Shown here: piece after piece, positions 54,523 to 64,000 of the stretch
How the letters are laid out: the number at the start of each line of letters is the position of its first letter
Numbering within the stretch: the first letter of the stretch is position 1
DNA from: Parvibaculum sp.
GTDB taxonomy: Bacteria; Pseudomonadota; Alphaproteobacteria; Parvibaculales; Parvibaculaceae
Length of the DNA stretch: 64,000 nt
Assembly (NCBI GenBank): GCA_031291615.1
Contig: JARLIS010000006.1
Span: 28,455-92,454 of the forward strand
Direction: 5' to 3'
Position numbers and translations under genes: made by a program
The notes under the pieces: model-generated
What the model was told of the DNA's origin: nothing
Database searches by the model: none
Seen by the model: the letters and a program-made list of their open reading frames with translations, nothing else

Positions 54523-56040
54523 TCAGCGCCCGACGCGCGTTTCGCCCTTGCGGTCGATGGAGCGTGCGAGCGCGGAGAGGCGGCGGGAGACGACTTCGCC
54601 CAACAGCGTCTCGTAGCGGCGCGGCACGACCAGCGTCACCGTATTCTTGGAGATTTCGAGCCGCGTTTTCGGCAGCATCCCCGTCGTTGCCGCGCAAAGC
54701 GTGAAGGCGAGGCGGAGTGCGAGGCCGAGCACGAGCGCGCGGTAGTTTTCGGGTTCGGGCAGGATGCCGCTCAGATTGCCGATGAAGTTCGGTTCGCCCC
54801 TGCCCTCATGGCGATGATAGAGCACACGGGCAAGGAACAGGCGGCCGGCATGATCGACGCCGGAAAAAGGCGCGAGCAAAATCTGCGTCATCGAATGATG
54901 CGCCCGGTAGTCGGGATGCACATACCAGCCGACATCCGCCAGAATGCAGGCCGCGTGACGCAGCCGCGCCTCGCCCGCATCCTCGCCCAGAACGTTGGCG
55001 GCGAAGAGCGGTGCGGTCCAGGGCGTCAGTTCGGCGCCATGCTCGGGAAAACGCGCGAGCCGCATCGCAAGATCGTGGCAGCCTTCGATCAGCGGGTCTT
55101 TCGCCTGTTCGCGCTTGCCGAGATGATCGAAGAGAATGCCTTCGCGCAGGCCATAGGCCGAGACGACGACTTCCTTCGCCTTCATCGCGCCGATGAGTTT
55201 TTCGAGCACCAGCGCGCCGAAGGGCAACGTGTCGATGCGGCGCTCGGAAATGTCCGGTATCTGCGCCAGCGTTTTCGGCCCGAGCTTCTCGATCACCTTG
55301 GCGATGTCGGAGGCGTCGCGCGCCGGGATCACATATTCATGCAGCACATGAATGGGGTAGTTGCGCTGCGCCATGTGGATGCGCGCAAGATTTCGCCAAG
55401 CGCCGCCGACGACATAGAGCCGCTTGTTCTGGTTTTCCTTCAGCAGGTCGAGGCCCTTGAAGGCTTTCTCGACAATCGAATCCGCCGCCGAGAGCGAGTT
55501 TTTCGCCTGATCCATGATGCGCAAGGGGCCGATGGGCAGCGTCACGCCATCGCCCAGCCGCTTGCCGCCGCTGACGCTCACAAGTTCGAGGCTCGCGCCG
55601 CCGAGATCGCCGACGATGCCGTCGGCATCGGGTATGCCGGAGAGGACGCCTTGCGCGGCGAGGCGCGCTTCCTCGGTGCCGGAGACGAGCTGGATCTTGA
55701 AGCCGCAGATATTTTCGGCGTGGGCGAGAAATTCCGGCCCGTCTTCCGCGTCACGCACGGCCGCAGTCGCGGCCACGATCATGCGCTCTATTCCGATCTG
55801 TTCACGCAGGGCGATGAAACGACGCAGGGCGGCGAGCGCCCTGTCGATGCCCTTGGGGTCGAGCCTGCCGGTGCTGGCCAGCGTCCGCCCGAGGCCGCAC
55901 AGCACCTTCTCGTTGAAGACGAGCACGGGCGCGCGCACGGCCGCCGTATAAACGACGAGGCGCACGGAGTTCGAGCCGAGGTCGACAATGCCGAATCGAC
56001 CGGCTTTCTTCCTGCCGACGCTCACTCGCGATCCCTTCAT
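54523..56040 (-). CDS. ppx: Exopolyphosphatase of the Ppx/GppA family
   Basis: The 505-residue enzyme removes phosphate from polyphosphate ends or hydrolyses pppGpp. The ASKHA fold has GIVDLGSNSVRLVVY (phosphate 1), the region ATAAVRDAEDGPEF, GTEEARLAAQGV, and GIVGDLGGASLELV (phosphate 2). A C-terminal HD-like helical domain follows (HHSMTQI, DHAGRLFLARVLYHRHEG). It lies 13 bases after ppk on the same strand, so synthesis and breakdown of polyphosphate are co-transcribed. Ppx and GppA activities are not separable from sequence alone. Confidence 0.93.
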   Translation of the reverse strand: MKGSRVSVGRKKAGRFGIVDLGSNSVRLVVYTAAVRAPVLVFNEKVLCGLGRTLASTGRLDPKGIDRALAALRRFIALREQIGIERMIVAATAAVRDAEDGPEFLAHAENICGFKIQLVSGTEEARLAAQGVLSGIPDADGIVGDLGGASLELVSVSGGKRLGDGVTLPIGPLRIMDQAKNSLSAADSIVEKAFKGLDLLKENQNKRLYVVGGAWRNLARIHMAQRNYPIHVLHEYVIPARDASDIAKVIEKLGPKTLAQIPDISERRIDTLPFGALVLEKLIGAMKAKEVVVSAYGLREGILFDHLGKREQAKDPLIEGCHDLAMRLARFPEHGAELTPWTAPLFAANVLGEDAGEARLRHAACILADVGWYVHPDYRAHHSMTQILLAPFSGVDHAGRLFLARVLYHRHEGRGEPNFIGNLSGILPEPENYRALVLGLALRLAFTLCAATTGMLPKTRLEISKNTVTLVVPRRYETLLGEVVSRRLSALARSIDRKGETRVGR

Positions 56041-56053
56041 TCTCCGGGGGAAT

Positions 56054-58330
56054 TCAGTCCCGGCCTGCCTTGACGTCGAAACTCGGCGGCAGGTCTTTGC
56101 TCAGGGATGTTCCACGGCCGGAAAGGCTGGCGTTATTCATGAAATAGGTGTGCGCGTTGAAGGGCTCACCCCCCTCCGGCACGGACATGCGTTCATAGGT
56201 ACCGTCTGACCGGAGCGCCCAACTTTGCTGATTGTCCCTCAGATTCGCAACCATGATCTGGTCGAGAACCTGATCGTGAACCGTCGGGTTCAGAATGGGA
56301 ACCAGCACTTCGACCCGGCGGTCGAGATTGCGCGGCATCCAGTCGGCGGAGGAAATGTAGACCTTGGCCTTGTCCGAGGGAAGTCCATGGCCGTTGCCGA
56401 AGCAGATTATGCGTGAGTGCTCGAGAAACCGTCCCACGATGCTCTTTACCCGGATGTTTTCAGACAGGCCTGGCACGCCGGGACGCAGGCAGCAGATGCC
56501 GCGGATGACAAGCTCGATCTTCACGCCCGCGCGGCTCGCCTGATAGAGCGCGTCGATGATTTCGGGATCGACCAGCGAGTTGAGCTTCACCCAGATGGCG
56601 CCGGGGCGGCCCGCCTTGGCGTGCTCCATCTCGGCGCGGATATTGGCCAGCAGTTGCGGCCGCAGGCTGACCGGCGACAGAGCGAGCAGGTTCAGGTCTT
56701 TCGGCTCGGCATAGCCGGTGATGAAATTGAAGATTTGCGACACGTCGTTGGCGAGCAGCGGATCGCAGGTGAACATGGAAAGGTCGGTATAGATCTTCGC
56801 CGTCACCGGGTGGTAGTTGCCGGTGCCGAAATGCACATAGGAGCGCAGCGCCCCGCCTTCGCGGCGGACGACGAGCGAGAGCTTGGCGTGGGTCTTCAAC
56901 TCGATGAAGCCGAAGACGACCTGCACGCCCGCGCGTTCGAGGTTGCGCGCCCAGACGATGTTGGCCGCCTCGTCGAAGCGGGCCTTCAATTCGACCAGCG
57001 CCGTCACCGACTTGCCCGCTTCCGCCGCCTCGATCAGCGCCTGCACGACGGGGCTGTCCTTCGATGTGCGGTAGAGCGTCTGCTTGATCGCAACGACGTC
57101 GGGGTCGGCCGCCGCCTGGCGAATGAACTGCACGACGACATCGAAGGATTCATAAGGATGGTGGACGATAATGTCCTTGGAGCGGATCGCGGCAAGGCAA
57201 TCGCCGCCATGGTCGCGGATGCGCTCCGGGAAGCGCGCATTATAGGGCGGGAATTTGAGGTCGGGACGCTCGTCGACAATGAGCTGATTGGTCTGCGCAA
57301 GGCCGAGCAGCCCGTCCACCAGCACGAGTTCCTTGTCGCCGACGCCGAGATCGCTGACGACGAGATCGCGCAGCGAGGCCGGCGTCTTCGCCTGCATCTT
57401 CAGGCGGATCACCGAGCCGCGGCGGCGGCGCTTCAATGCGCTTTCGAAAAAGCGCACCAGGTCTTCGGCTTCTTCCTCGATTTCGATGTCGCTGTCGCGC
57501 AGCAGGCGGAAGGCGCCCTGCCCGATCACCTCATAGCCCGGAAAGAGCCGGCCTAGGAAAAGCCCGATCATGTCTTCGAGCGTCAGGAAGTGAATGTCCC
57601 TGTGGCCCTCGCGGTCCGGCAGGCGGACGAAGCGCTCGACCTGCGTCGGGATCGGCAAGAGCGCGTCCATCAGCTTGCCGTCCGTCTGGCGGCGAAGCTG
57701 AAGCGCGAGCGCAAAACCGAGATTGGGAATGAAGGGGAAAGGATGCGCCGGGTCGATGGCGAGCGGCGTCAGAACAGGGAAGACCTGTTCGAGAAAACGC
57801 GTTTCGAGCCAGGAATATTCCTCGGGCGTCACTTCGCCCGGCCGGAGAACGCAGATGCCCGCCTCGCGCAGCTCCTTGCTGATCGTCAGCCATTGCCGCT
57901 GCTGCTCATGCATCAGGTCGTTTGCCGCCGCGTTCAAGCGGTCGAGCTGCTGAGCGGGGGTCAGGCCGTCCTGCGACAGCGTATCGACGCCCGCCCGCAC
58001 CTGTCCGCGCAGGCCGGCGACGCGCACCATATAGAATTCATCGAGGTTCGAAGCGGAGATCGACAGGAAGCGCAGGCGCTCCAGCAAAGGATGGTTGCGG
58101 TTCGCCGTTTCTTCCAGCACGCGCATGTTGAAGGCGAGCCAGGACAGTTCCCGATTGATGAAGCGATCGGTCGGGCTCACATCGTCCAACGGCCCGGACT
58201 CAGAAGGCGCAGGCTCGGGAGCCGCCGAAACCGACACAGGCTCGGCCTTTTTCGCCAGAGGCAGCGGCGCCAGCGGCGTCACGGATTTCTCCTCCTGGGA
58301 AACGGCATTGGAACGCGGGGTCGTGGTCAT
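56054..58330 (-). CDS. ppk1: Polyphosphate kinase 1
   Basis: The 758-residue enzyme makes polyphosphate from ATP. It has a disordered Ala/Pro-rich N-tail (~50 residues), then [23 protein letters not shown] and [21 protein letters not shown] blocks, which are PPK1 N-terminal signatures. The phospholipase-D-like catalytic part has the autophosphorylated His near residue 499 in [21 protein letters not shown] and [14 protein letters not shown] follow. It precedes ppx and follows hdaA by 99 bases. All motifs are intact. Confidence 0.95.
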   Translation of the reverse strand: MTTTPRSNAVSQEEKSVTPLAPLPLAKKAEPVSVSAAPEPAPSESGPLDDVSPTDRFINRELSWLAFNMRVLEETANRNHPLLERLRFLSISASNLDEFYMVRVAGLRGQVRAGVDTLSQDGLTPAQQLDRLNAAANDLMHEQQRQWLTISKELREAGICVLRPGEVTPEEYSWLETRFLEQVFPVLTPLAIDPAHPFPFIPNLGFALALQLRRQTDGKLMDALLPIPTQVERFVRLPDREGHRDIHFLTLEDMIGLFLGRLFPGYEVIGQGAFRLLRDSDIEIEEEAEDLVRFFESALKRRRRGSVIRLKMQAKTPASLRDLVVSDLGVGDKELVLVDGLLGLAQTNQLIVDERPDLKFPPYNARFPERIRDHGGDCLAAIRSKDIIVHHPYESFDVVVQFIRQAAADPDVVAIKQTLYRTSKDSPVVQALIEAAEAGKSVTALVELKARFDEAANIVWARNLERAGVQVVFGFIELKTHAKLSLVVRREGGALRSYVHFGTGNYHPVTAKIYTDLSMFTCDPLLANDVSQIFNFITGYAEPKDLNLLALSPVSLRPQLLANIRAEMEHAKAGRPGAIWVKLNSLVDPEIIDALYQASRAGVKIELVIRGICCLRPGVPGLSENIRVKSIVGRFLEHSRIICFGNGHGLPSDKAKVYISSADWMPRNLDRRVEVLVPILNPTVHDQVLDQIMVANLRDNQQSWALRSDGTYERMSVPEGGEPFNAHTYFMNNASLSGRGTSLSKDLPPSFDVKAGRD

Positions 58331-58429
58331 GGCTTACTCTTGCGAGGGGGGCGGACGGGTCCATGCCCCTTGTCCCTCAAGTCTATGTCAAACATATGAC
58401 CGAGTCATTGCCGGGGGGATTCCCCTGCC

Positions 58430-59104
58430 CTAGCCCAAACCCAATTCCCGCAGCACTTCAGCGGCCAGCGGGACCGTGATCGGGCGCTTGCCGGAGAGCG
58501 AGGCGCGGTCCAGCGCCGCGACGATCTCGCGGGCCTGGGCGATGCTGCGCTCGATGCGGCTCGCAAGATAGGCGATCAGCGGCTCGGCGACGCGGAGCTG
58601 GCGGTCGTCGAAGAGCTTGACGAGCACGCCGGCCAGCAGCGCATCGTCGGGCGCGCCAAGCTCGCCATGCGGCAGCGCCTTCAGCCGCGATGACAGATCG
58701 GGAAGCCTTGTCGGAAGGCGTGCAGGCGGCTCACGCGAGGTGATGAGCAGCGATGCGCCCTCCTCCTTCACCAGATTGAGCAAATGGAAGAGCGCGCGCT
58801 CGCCCGCATCGTCCAGCGCCCCGAGATTTTCGACGATGAGGGCGCGGGCGGAGACGAGCGCCGGAATGTCCGCCGTCGCAAGCGTCGCGGCCTCGACAGT
58901 TATCGCACCGCTCGCCGCCCGCCAGACTTCCGCCAGATGCGTCTTGCCGCTGCCGGAAGGCCCCGAGATGGCGACGGCATGCGAAGGCCAGTCCGGCCAG
59001 GCGTCGACGAGGCGCACGGCGGCCTCGTTCGACGGCGCGACGAGAAAATCCTCCCGGCCCGATGCGGCGCGATGGCCGAGTTCGAAAACGAGCTGGCGCG
59101 GCAT
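58430..59104 (-). CDS. hdaA: DnaA regulatory inactivator Hda-like AAA+ protein
   Basis: The 224-residue protein resembles the ATPase part of DnaA without its DNA-binding domain. It starts MPRQLVFELGHRAA, which contains the N-terminal clamp-binding type QLxFxL segment. It has the P-loop GPSGSGKTHLAEVW, a Walker B-like region ALIVENLGALDD, and an arginine-finger-type SRLKALPHGELGAPDD. Hda stimulates ATP hydrolysis by DnaA at the clamp, limiting re-initiation. It sits right behind the AI-2E-type permease gene with no gap and ahead of ppk, a conserved order in alphaproteobacteria. Confidence 0.88.
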   Translation of the reverse strand: MPRQLVFELGHRAASGREDFLVAPSNEAAVRLVDAWPDWPSHAVAISGPSGSGKTHLAEVWRAASGAITVEAATLATADIPALVSARALIVENLGALDDAGERALFHLLNLVKEEGASLLITSREPPARLPTRLPDLSSRLKALPHGELGAPDDALLAGVLVKLFDDRQLRVAEPLIAYLASRIERSIAQAREIVAALDRASLSGKRPITVPLAAEVLRELGLG

Positions 59105-60220
59105 CTAGTCTCCGGTTTCGGCGGAAGGGTCGATCTCCGCCTTTTCTCCGAGATAGGCGCGGCTGTGCTCATACTGGCCGACGGCGAAGCGCGCGAGAAC
59201 GCCGATGGCAGCCGCGACCGGCACGGCAAGCAAGGCGCCGGCAAAGCCGAACAGCGCACTGAAGGCAAACAGGGCGAACATCACCCATACCGGATGCAGG
59301 CGGACTTTTTCGCCGACAAGTTTCGGCGCGAGAAAATTGCCTTCGACGAATTGTCCGACGGCGAATATGCCGACGATGAGGCCGATATGCTCGTAGTTCG
59401 GCCAGAACTGGAAACAGGCGAGCGAAGTCGAGACGATGAAGCCGGTGATGGAGCCGAGATAGGGAATGAAGGTGAGAATGCCGGTCATGATGCCGATGAC
59501 GAGGCCGAATTTCAGCCCGGCAAGCGAAAGTCCGAGCCCGTAGAAAATGCCGAGCACGAGGCAGACCGTGCCCTGCCCGCGCACGAAGCCGGACAGGACT
59601 TCGTTGATCTCGGTCGCCAGCGTGCGGATCGTCTCGGCATGCTGGCGCGGCAGCAATTCGTCGATGCGGGCGATCATGCGGTCCCAGTCGAGCAGCATGT
59701 AGAAGGCGACGACGGGCGTCACGACGAGCAGCGAGATGAGGCCGACCAGCGCCAGGCCCTGCGAGCCGATGGAGGGCAGCAGGCTCAGGAGCCAGGAAAG
59801 ACCGCCGGTCGTGACTTCGTTCACCGCTTTCTGCACTTCCGATTGCCGCCCGAAAAAGGCGGACAGCCGGCCGTCGCTTGCTTCCATGACGAACTGGCGC
59901 GCGCTCTTTACGAGGCTCGGCACGATGTCGATGAAGGCGAGCGTCTGCTGATAGAGGATCGGTAGGATGAGCAGCGCAATTGCGACTGCGATGAGCGTGA
60001 AGAAGACCGAGATGACGGTCGTCGCCATCAGCCGCGACATCCCGCGCGCTTCCAGCCTGTCGGCAAAGGGATCGAGAAAATAGGCGATGGCGAGGCCGGC
60101 GACGAAAGGCAGCAGAATGCCGGAGAGCAGCCAGATGACGAAGGCCACGAGAACGATGGCGCCCAACCAGACCGCGAACTGGCGTTGCATGATCATGGGC
60201 GTCATCCGGTTGCTCGCCAT
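59105..60220 (-). CDS. AI-2E family (PerM-like) membrane protein
   Basis: The 371-residue protein has about eight transmembrane helices. Examples are VWLGAIVLVAFVIWLLSGI, FVAGLAIAYFLDPFADRLE (the family signature PF-AG-AYFLDP) and a conserved cytoplasmic C-terminal region LIVGIFAVGQFVEGNFLAPKLVG. The AI-2E transporter group includes TqsA, YdiK and Na+/H+-antiporter-like proteins, so substrate cannot be given. It is between the DUF2066 gene (1 base away) and hdaA. The start at ATG 60220 may be 3-10 residues early. Confidence 0.85.
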   Translation of the reverse strand: MASNRMTPMIMQRQFAVWLGAIVLVAFVIWLLSGILLPFVAGLAIAYFLDPFADRLEARGMSRLMATTVISVFFTLIAVAIALLILPILYQQTLAFIDIVPSLVKSARQFVMEASDGRLSAFFGRQSEVQKAVNEVTTGGLSWLLSLLPSIGSQGLALVGLISLLVVTPVVAFYMLLDWDRMIARIDELLPRQHAETIRTLATEINEVLSGFVRGQGTVCLVLGIFYGLGLSLAGLKFGLVIGIMTGILTFIPYLGSITGFIVSTSLACFQFWPNYEHIGLIVGIFAVGQFVEGNFLAPKLVGEKVRLHPVWVMFALFAFSALFGFAGALLAVPVAAAIGVLARFAVGQYEHSRAYLGEKAEIDPSAETGD

Positions 60221-60221
60221 C

Positions 60222-61286
60222 CTATTTCATCCGCAGCGACCAGCCGCCCTCCTGCTGCACCAGAGCGATGTTCTGCTGGGCGAGCGAAAGCGCAAGCTTG
60301 TCCGGCGTTCCGCGATAGTCGATCTGGATTTCCGCCCCGCCCGAGGCGATGCCCTCGACCTGGATGCCCTGCACCAGCGGCGTCGAGGTGAGACCCTTGC
60401 GGATCGCCTCCCACTGATCGAGGTTCGCATAGAAGGCGGATGCCGTCAGGCTCGCCTTTTCGCCGCCGCGCACGATGATCTGGTGCTTCCAGTCGTCGCC
60501 GAGCGCGAGAAGCACGCCGTCGGCGGCCGTCACGAGAACCGTATCGGCCGCGCCCTGATAGCTGCGCTTCATCGGCGTGGAAGTCGCCGCGCCATAGCGC
60601 GTGACCGTCACGTCGACCTTCGTGCCGTCGGCATTGGCGACGGCATAGGCGACAACGACTTCGTCCGTGCCGTAGCGCGAAACGAGGGCCGACAGGGCCG
60701 CCTTGTCGCCGGAGATGGCCTGCGCCGGCGTCACCATCGAAAATTCCTGCACATCGCCGAGCGGCATGATGACCGGCGTCATGGCATTGGCGAGGTCGAG
60801 CTTCGACCAGGCGTCGCGCCAGGGGTTCTGGTCTTCCCAGAGGATGCGGGTGCCGTCCGCCTTTTGCAGCACGGCGAGCAGCAGAGCGGGCTTTGCCTGG
60901 GTTTCGCCATAGGCGATGTTGCGGCTGGCGAGCATGCGCTTCACGGTGTCGGGCTGGAAGCTGACATTGAGGTCGGCGATGTAGCGGGTGGCGCTTGCCT
61001 TCTCGCTTGCCACCTGAAAGCCGCGCACGGCGTCCTGGGCGGTCTTGGCGTCGGGCTGGGGCAGCGAAGCCCAGTCTTCGGGCAGGGTCAGCCTTTTCAG
61101 CAATTGGCCGAGCGCGAGCTGCTGACCCTGGGCCTGGGCGATGGCGCGGGCGTCGGTCGCGCTTTTCGAGGTCTGGTCCACATGCACCCCGCGCACGGTG
61201 TAAAGATCGCCGGCATTGGCGGGCGCCGAGGCCAGCAGGGCCAGGATGGAAAAGGCCGCGGCAGCGAGCCCGGAGGTCAGTTTCAT
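60222..61286 (-). CDS. DUF2066 periplasmic protein
   Basis: The 354-residue protein has a signal peptide (1-25, ending ANA) and the DUF2066 pattern. YTVRGVHVDQTSKSATDARAIA opens the domain, QGQQLALGQLLKRLTL follows, and then NVSFQPDTVKRMLASRNIAYGETQAKPAL, which is its most conserved block. The function is unknown. The operon (DUF2066, AI-2E permease, hdaA, ppk, ppx) is compact. It is divergent from purM across 211 bases, where I see no strong structure. Confidence 0.87.
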   Translation of the reverse strand: MKLTSGLAAAAFSILALLASAPANAGDLYTVRGVHVDQTSKSATDARAIAQAQGQQLALGQLLKRLTLPEDWASLPQPDAKTAQDAVRGFQVASEKASATRYIADLNVSFQPDTVKRMLASRNIAYGETQAKPALLLAVLQKADGTRILWEDQNPWRDAWSKLDLANAMTPVIMPLGDVQEFSMVTPAQAISGDKAALSALVSRYGTDEVVVAYAVANADGTKVDVTVTRYGAATSTPMKRSYQGAADTVLVTAADGVLLALGDDWKHQIIVRGGEKASLTASAFYANLDQWEAIRKGLTSTPLVQGIQVEGIASGGAEIQIDYRGTPDKLALSLAQQNIALVQQEGGWSLRMK

Positions 61287-61497
61287 CTGATAGTCCCTTG
61301 ATCCGTCACAGTTTTAGCCCCGGCAGCGCGGCCGAACCGGGGCGAAGACTATAGCATCGGACGGAACCGGCGAAGCGCGGATTGGGCTATTTTTCGGGCC
61401 GTCGCTTTTCCGCCCCTCGCGCCCATCGGTCCCCTTGCTTATGCGGGCAATTTCGGGTGTTTTGGGGCCCTTCCGATTCCCCCAGCCGGACTTCCGC

Positions 61498-62580
61498 ATG
61501 GCCACCCCCAAGGATCGCCCGAACCGTTACACCTATGCTCAGGCCGGCGTCGACATCGACGCGGGCAACGCGCTTGTCAGGGCCATCGCGCCGCTCGCCA
61601 GATCGACCCGGCGGACAGGGGCGGATGCCGAGCTTGGCGGCTTCGGCGGGCTCTTCGACCTTGCGGCCACGGGCTACAAGGACCCGGTGCTGGTCGCCGC
61701 CAATGACGGCGTCGGCACCAAGCTCAAGGTCGCGATCGAAGCGGGCATTCACGACACGGTCGGCATCGACCTCGTGGCCTTGTCGGTCAACGATCTCGTC
61801 GTTCAGGGCGCGGAGCCGCTTTTCTTCCTCGATTATTTCGCCACCGGCAAGCTCGACGTTGAAACGGCGACCACCGTCGTCGGCGGCATAGCGGAAGGTT
61901 GCAGGCAGGCCAATTGCGCGCTCATCGGCGGCGAGACGGCCGAAATGCCCGGCATGTATGCGGCGGGCGACTACGATCTCGCGGGCTTCGCCGTCGGCGC
62001 GGTCGAGCGGAGCGAAGTCCTGCCGCGCGGCGTCGCGGCGGGCGATGCGCTGCTCGGGCTCGCTTCGACCGGCTTCCATTCCAATGGCTATTCGCTCGTG
62101 CGCCGCATCGTCGCCGATCACGATCTGTCCTATGACGCGCCCTTCCCCAAGGGCGACGGCAAGACCATCGGCGAGGCGCTGATGGCGCCGACGCGCATCT
62201 ATGTCCGCAGCGTGCTGAAGGCGTTCCGCGAAACGGGCGCGGTCAAGGCGCTGGCGCATATCACCGGCGGCGGTTTCGTCGAAAATATTCCCCGCGTGCT
62301 TCCCGAAGGCCTAGTCGCCGAAATCGACGGCGCGTCCTGGCGCATGCCCGACGTCTTCCACTGGGTGATGAAGCTCGGCGGCATCGAGGAAGCCGAGATG
62401 GGCCGCACGTTCAATTGCGGCATCGGCATGGTCGTCGTCGTGCCCGAGGCGAAGGCCGTCGAGGTCGCCCGCGTCTTCGCCGAAGCGGGCGAGACGGTCT
62501 ATCGCATCGGCCATTTGCGCGCGCGCGTGGGCGAAGAACCCCGCGCGATCATCAAGGGCGCGCTGGGAAGCCTCGCTTGA
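61498..62580 (+). CDS. purM: Phosphoribosylformylglycinamidine cyclo-ligase (AIR synthetase)
   Basis: The 360-residue enzyme closes the imidazole ring in step 5 of purine synthesis. [17 protein letters not shown] is its N-terminal signature. [45 protein letters not shown] and the [12 protein letters not shown] motifs follow. ATG 61498 gives the usual length; the frame extends upstream without homology. It ends in TTGA, where the TTG starts purN, so purMN is translationally coupled. Confidence 0.95.
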   Translation: MATPKDRPNRYTYAQAGVDIDAGNALVRAIAPLARSTRRTGADAELGGFGGLFDLAATGYKDPVLVAANDGVGTKLKVAIEAGIHDTVGIDLVALSVNDLVVQGAEPLFFLDYFATGKLDVETATTVVGGIAEGCRQANCALIGGETAEMPGMYAAGDYDLAGFAVGAVERSEVLPRGVAAGDALLGLASTGFHSNGYSLVRRIVADHDLSYDAPFPKGDGKTIGEALMAPTRIYVRSVLKAFRETGAVKALAHITGGGFVENIPRVLPEGLVAEIDGASWRMPDVFHWVMKLGGIEEAEMGRTFNCGIGMVVVVPEAKAVEVARVFAEAGETVYRIGHLRARVGEEPRAIIKGALGSLA

Positions 62581-63224
62581 AAGTCGGCATTCTCATCTCC
62601 GGCCGCGGCTCGAATCTCAAATCGCTGATCGATGCCTGCGCGACGCCGGGCTATCCGGCCGAAATCGCGCTCGTCATTTCGAACCGCCCCGAAGCGCCCG
62701 GCCTCGGCATCGCGCGGGCGGCGGGCATTCCGGCGCTCGCCATCGACCACAAGCTCTTTGCCACGCGCGAGGCCTTCGACGCCGAGCTCGACAAGGCGCT
62801 CCGCGCCGCGGGCGTCGAACTCATCTGCAATGCGGGCTTCATGCGCATTCTCTCCGACGGTTTCGTCGAGGCCTGGCGCGACCGTCAGCTCAACATTCAT
62901 CCCTCGCTCCTTCCTGCCTTCAAAGGTTTGAAGGTGCATGAGCGCGTACTGGAAGCGGGTGTGAGGATCACGGGATGCACGGTTCACATCGTGCGGCCCG
63001 CGATGGATGAAGGCCCCATTGTCGCCCAGGTCGCGGTGCCTGTGCAGCCGGGCGACACGGCGGAAACGCTCGCCGATCGCGTGCTCGCAGCAGAACACAA
63101 GCTCTATCCGCTGGCGCTGAAGCTCGTCGCGGGCGGGCATGTCCGCCTCGAAGGCGAGCGGGCAATTATTGACGGGGCGGTAGCCAAAGCGCAGGCGCCG
63201 CTTTTCGTTCCCGACATTTCCTGA
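62577..63224 (+). CDS. purN: Phosphoribosylglycinamide formyltransferase
   Basis: The 215-residue enzyme transfers a formyl group from 10-formyl-THF to GAR (purine step 3). It begins [18 protein letters not shown], then [34 protein letters not shown] with the catalytic Asn/His, and the [19 protein letters not shown] block with the catalytic Asp. The only start that fits the family is TTG at 62577, which overlaps the purM stop in TTGA. No ATG or GTG lies near. A rare start may keep its level below purM. Confidence 0.93.
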   Translation: MKVGILISGRGSNLKSLIDACATPGYPAEIALVISNRPEAPGLGIARAAGIPALAIDHKLFATREAFDAELDKALRAAGVELICNAGFMRILSDGFVEAWRDRQLNIHPSLLPAFKGLKVHERVLEAGVRITGCTVHIVRPAMDEGPIVAQVAVPVQPGDTAETLADRVLAAEHKLYPLALKLVAGGHVRLEGERAIIDGAVAKAQAPLFVPDIS

Positions 63225-63250
63225 TCCAGCAGACAAGCCGGACATTGCCC

Positions 63251-64000
63251 ATGGAAAAGCTGAGGCAGGCCGCGATAGACGCTCTCGGACGGGGCGACTT
63301 TCGCGCCGCGGAGCGCGCCTGCGACAAGCTCGCCAAGGCAGGCGGCGGCGCGGAGAGTACCTATCTGCGCGGCGTGATGAAGACGATGCAGGGAAAGCCG
63401 CTCGCCGCCATCCCGCTCCTCCGGCTCGCAAGCGAAAAGCAGCCCGAGCGTTCGGACATTCTCTACAATCTCGGCGTCGCGCTGCGTGACGGCGGCAGGC
63501 TTGATGAGGCGCTCGCCGCCTGGCGTCGCGTCACAGCGCTTGCGCCCGACCGCGTCGACGCCTGGCGAAATCTCGCTCTGGCGACGGCGGAAGCGATCGG
63601 CGGCGAAGCGGCGGCGGAGGTCTATGCCGAAGGGCTCCGGCGCCATCCGCAGGATCGCGAGCTTCTCCTCAATGGCGGCAATCTTCTCTATCGGCTTGGC
63701 GACTTCGAGGCCTCGCGCGCCTTGCAGGCCCGCCTTGTCGAAAGCCATCCGGATTTCGCCGCGGGATGGACGAGCGCCGCGATGACCAACAGGGCGCTCG
63801 GAAACTTCGCCGAGGCGGAAGCGCAATATCACCGCGCCATCGCGGGCGGCGATGCCGCCGAAGTTGCGCTCGCCCATTTCAATCTCGCCAATCTTCTTCT
63901 GCTTCAGGGGCGCTGGACGGAAGGCTTTACGGAATATGAGTGGCGGCGGCAGTTGCCCGGCGCGCCGGTTTCGCCCTGGCCCGCGCCGCGCTGGATGCCA
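63251..64000 (+). CDS. TPR protein, probably with C-terminal glycosyltransferase; runs off the window
   Basis: From ATG 63251 the frame is open to the window end (250 codons). It is built of tetratricopeptide repeats: AAIPLLRLASEKQPERSDILYNLGVALRDGGRLDEALAAWRRV, cut here into 34-residue units, then LLLNGGNLLYRLGDFEASRAL and ALAHFNLANLLLLQGRWTEGFTEYEWRRQ. The last sequence, LLQGRWTEGFTEYEWRR and PAPRWMP, is the linker typical of TPR-glycosyltransferases where a catalytic domain follows. That domain is not in the window, so the call is partial. It follows purN by 26 bases. Confidence 0.8.
   Translation, partial: MEKLRQAAIDALGRGDFRAAERACDKLAKAGGGAESTYLRGVMKTMQGKPLAAIPLLRLASEKQPERSDILYNLGVALRDGGRLDEALAAWRRVTALAPDRVDAWRNLALATAEAIGGEAAAEVYAEGLRRHPQDRELLLNGGNLLYRLGDFEASRALQARLVESHPDFAAGWTSAAMTNRALGNFAEAEAQYHRAIAGGDAAEVALAHFNLANLLLLQGRWTEGFTEYEWRRQLPGAPVSPWPAPRWMP

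Noticed and set aside
1..64000. CRISPR array or restriction-modification genes
   Set aside because: No regularly spaced repeats and no cas-, methylase- or endonuclease-like products were seen anywhere in the window.

Overview
The window is about 64 kb of G+C-rich bacterial chromosome and reads as an alphaproteobacterium. The markers are an NDUFA12-type complex I accessory subunit, DUF2155 and MlaD proteins in tandem, HdaA beside ppk/ppx, the mrcA-prfB-amiC-rne neighbourhood, an IscR/SUF-type start of an Fe-S operon, and a cobalamin-dependent ribonucleotide reductase. The set resembles Parvibaculum-like or Hyphomicrobiales genomes, but that assignment rests on recalled gene content, not on a search. 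I see no rRNA, tRNA or CRISPR array.

Layout. 0-10.2 kb: 3' part of a cysteine desulfurase with iscR, an alpha/beta hydrolase, an AraC regulator coupled to a tiny ORF and divergent from a HAF-repeat autotransporter, anmK/tyrS, an FkbM methyltransferase and a diiron ferritin-like protein with its own palindromic operator and terminator. 10.2-19 kb: a YhdP/AsmA-like giant, a peroxiredoxin with a histone-like Lys/Ala tail next to a DUF455 ferritin-like protein, an M23 peptidase overlapping a bactofilin, and prfB with a textbook +1 programmed frameshift. 19-32 kb: cell wall and RNA genes (mrcA, amiC, rne), a divergent gamma-glutamyltransferase-like lipoprotein, a BepA-like M48 protease with a DsbA-like oxidoreductase, and thiS-thiG. 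32-43.8 kb: aroQ-accB-accC-aat, DUF2155-mlaD-NDUFA12, a response regulator, nrdJ, a Sel1 protein, an ATP-grasp-like protein and a fasciclin protein.

43.9-49.5 kb is a small integrated element with lower G+C and different codon use. It holds a tyrosine recombinase, a T7-maturase-like small terminase candidate, a double-HTH protein, a possible HEPN-domain protein and three unknown genes, and is bracketed by 12-bp direct repeats. It has no capsid, tail or lysis genes. I interpret it as a phage-satellite-like island or a strongly reduced prophage; it is the best candidate for an undescribed system here.

49.6-64 kb returns to housekeeping genes: an outer-membrane beta-barrel protein, a host-attachment-family protein, a PACE transporter, aspS, rnd, ppx, ppk, hdaA, an AI-2E-family permease and a DUF2066 protein in a long minus-strand run. 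This is divergent from purM-purN and a TPR protein that leaves the window. Functionally the core genes cover envelope building (mrcA, amiC, M23, bactofilin, YhdP, mlaD), Fe-S and oxidative stress, polyphosphate turnover and replication control, and nucleotide synthesis.
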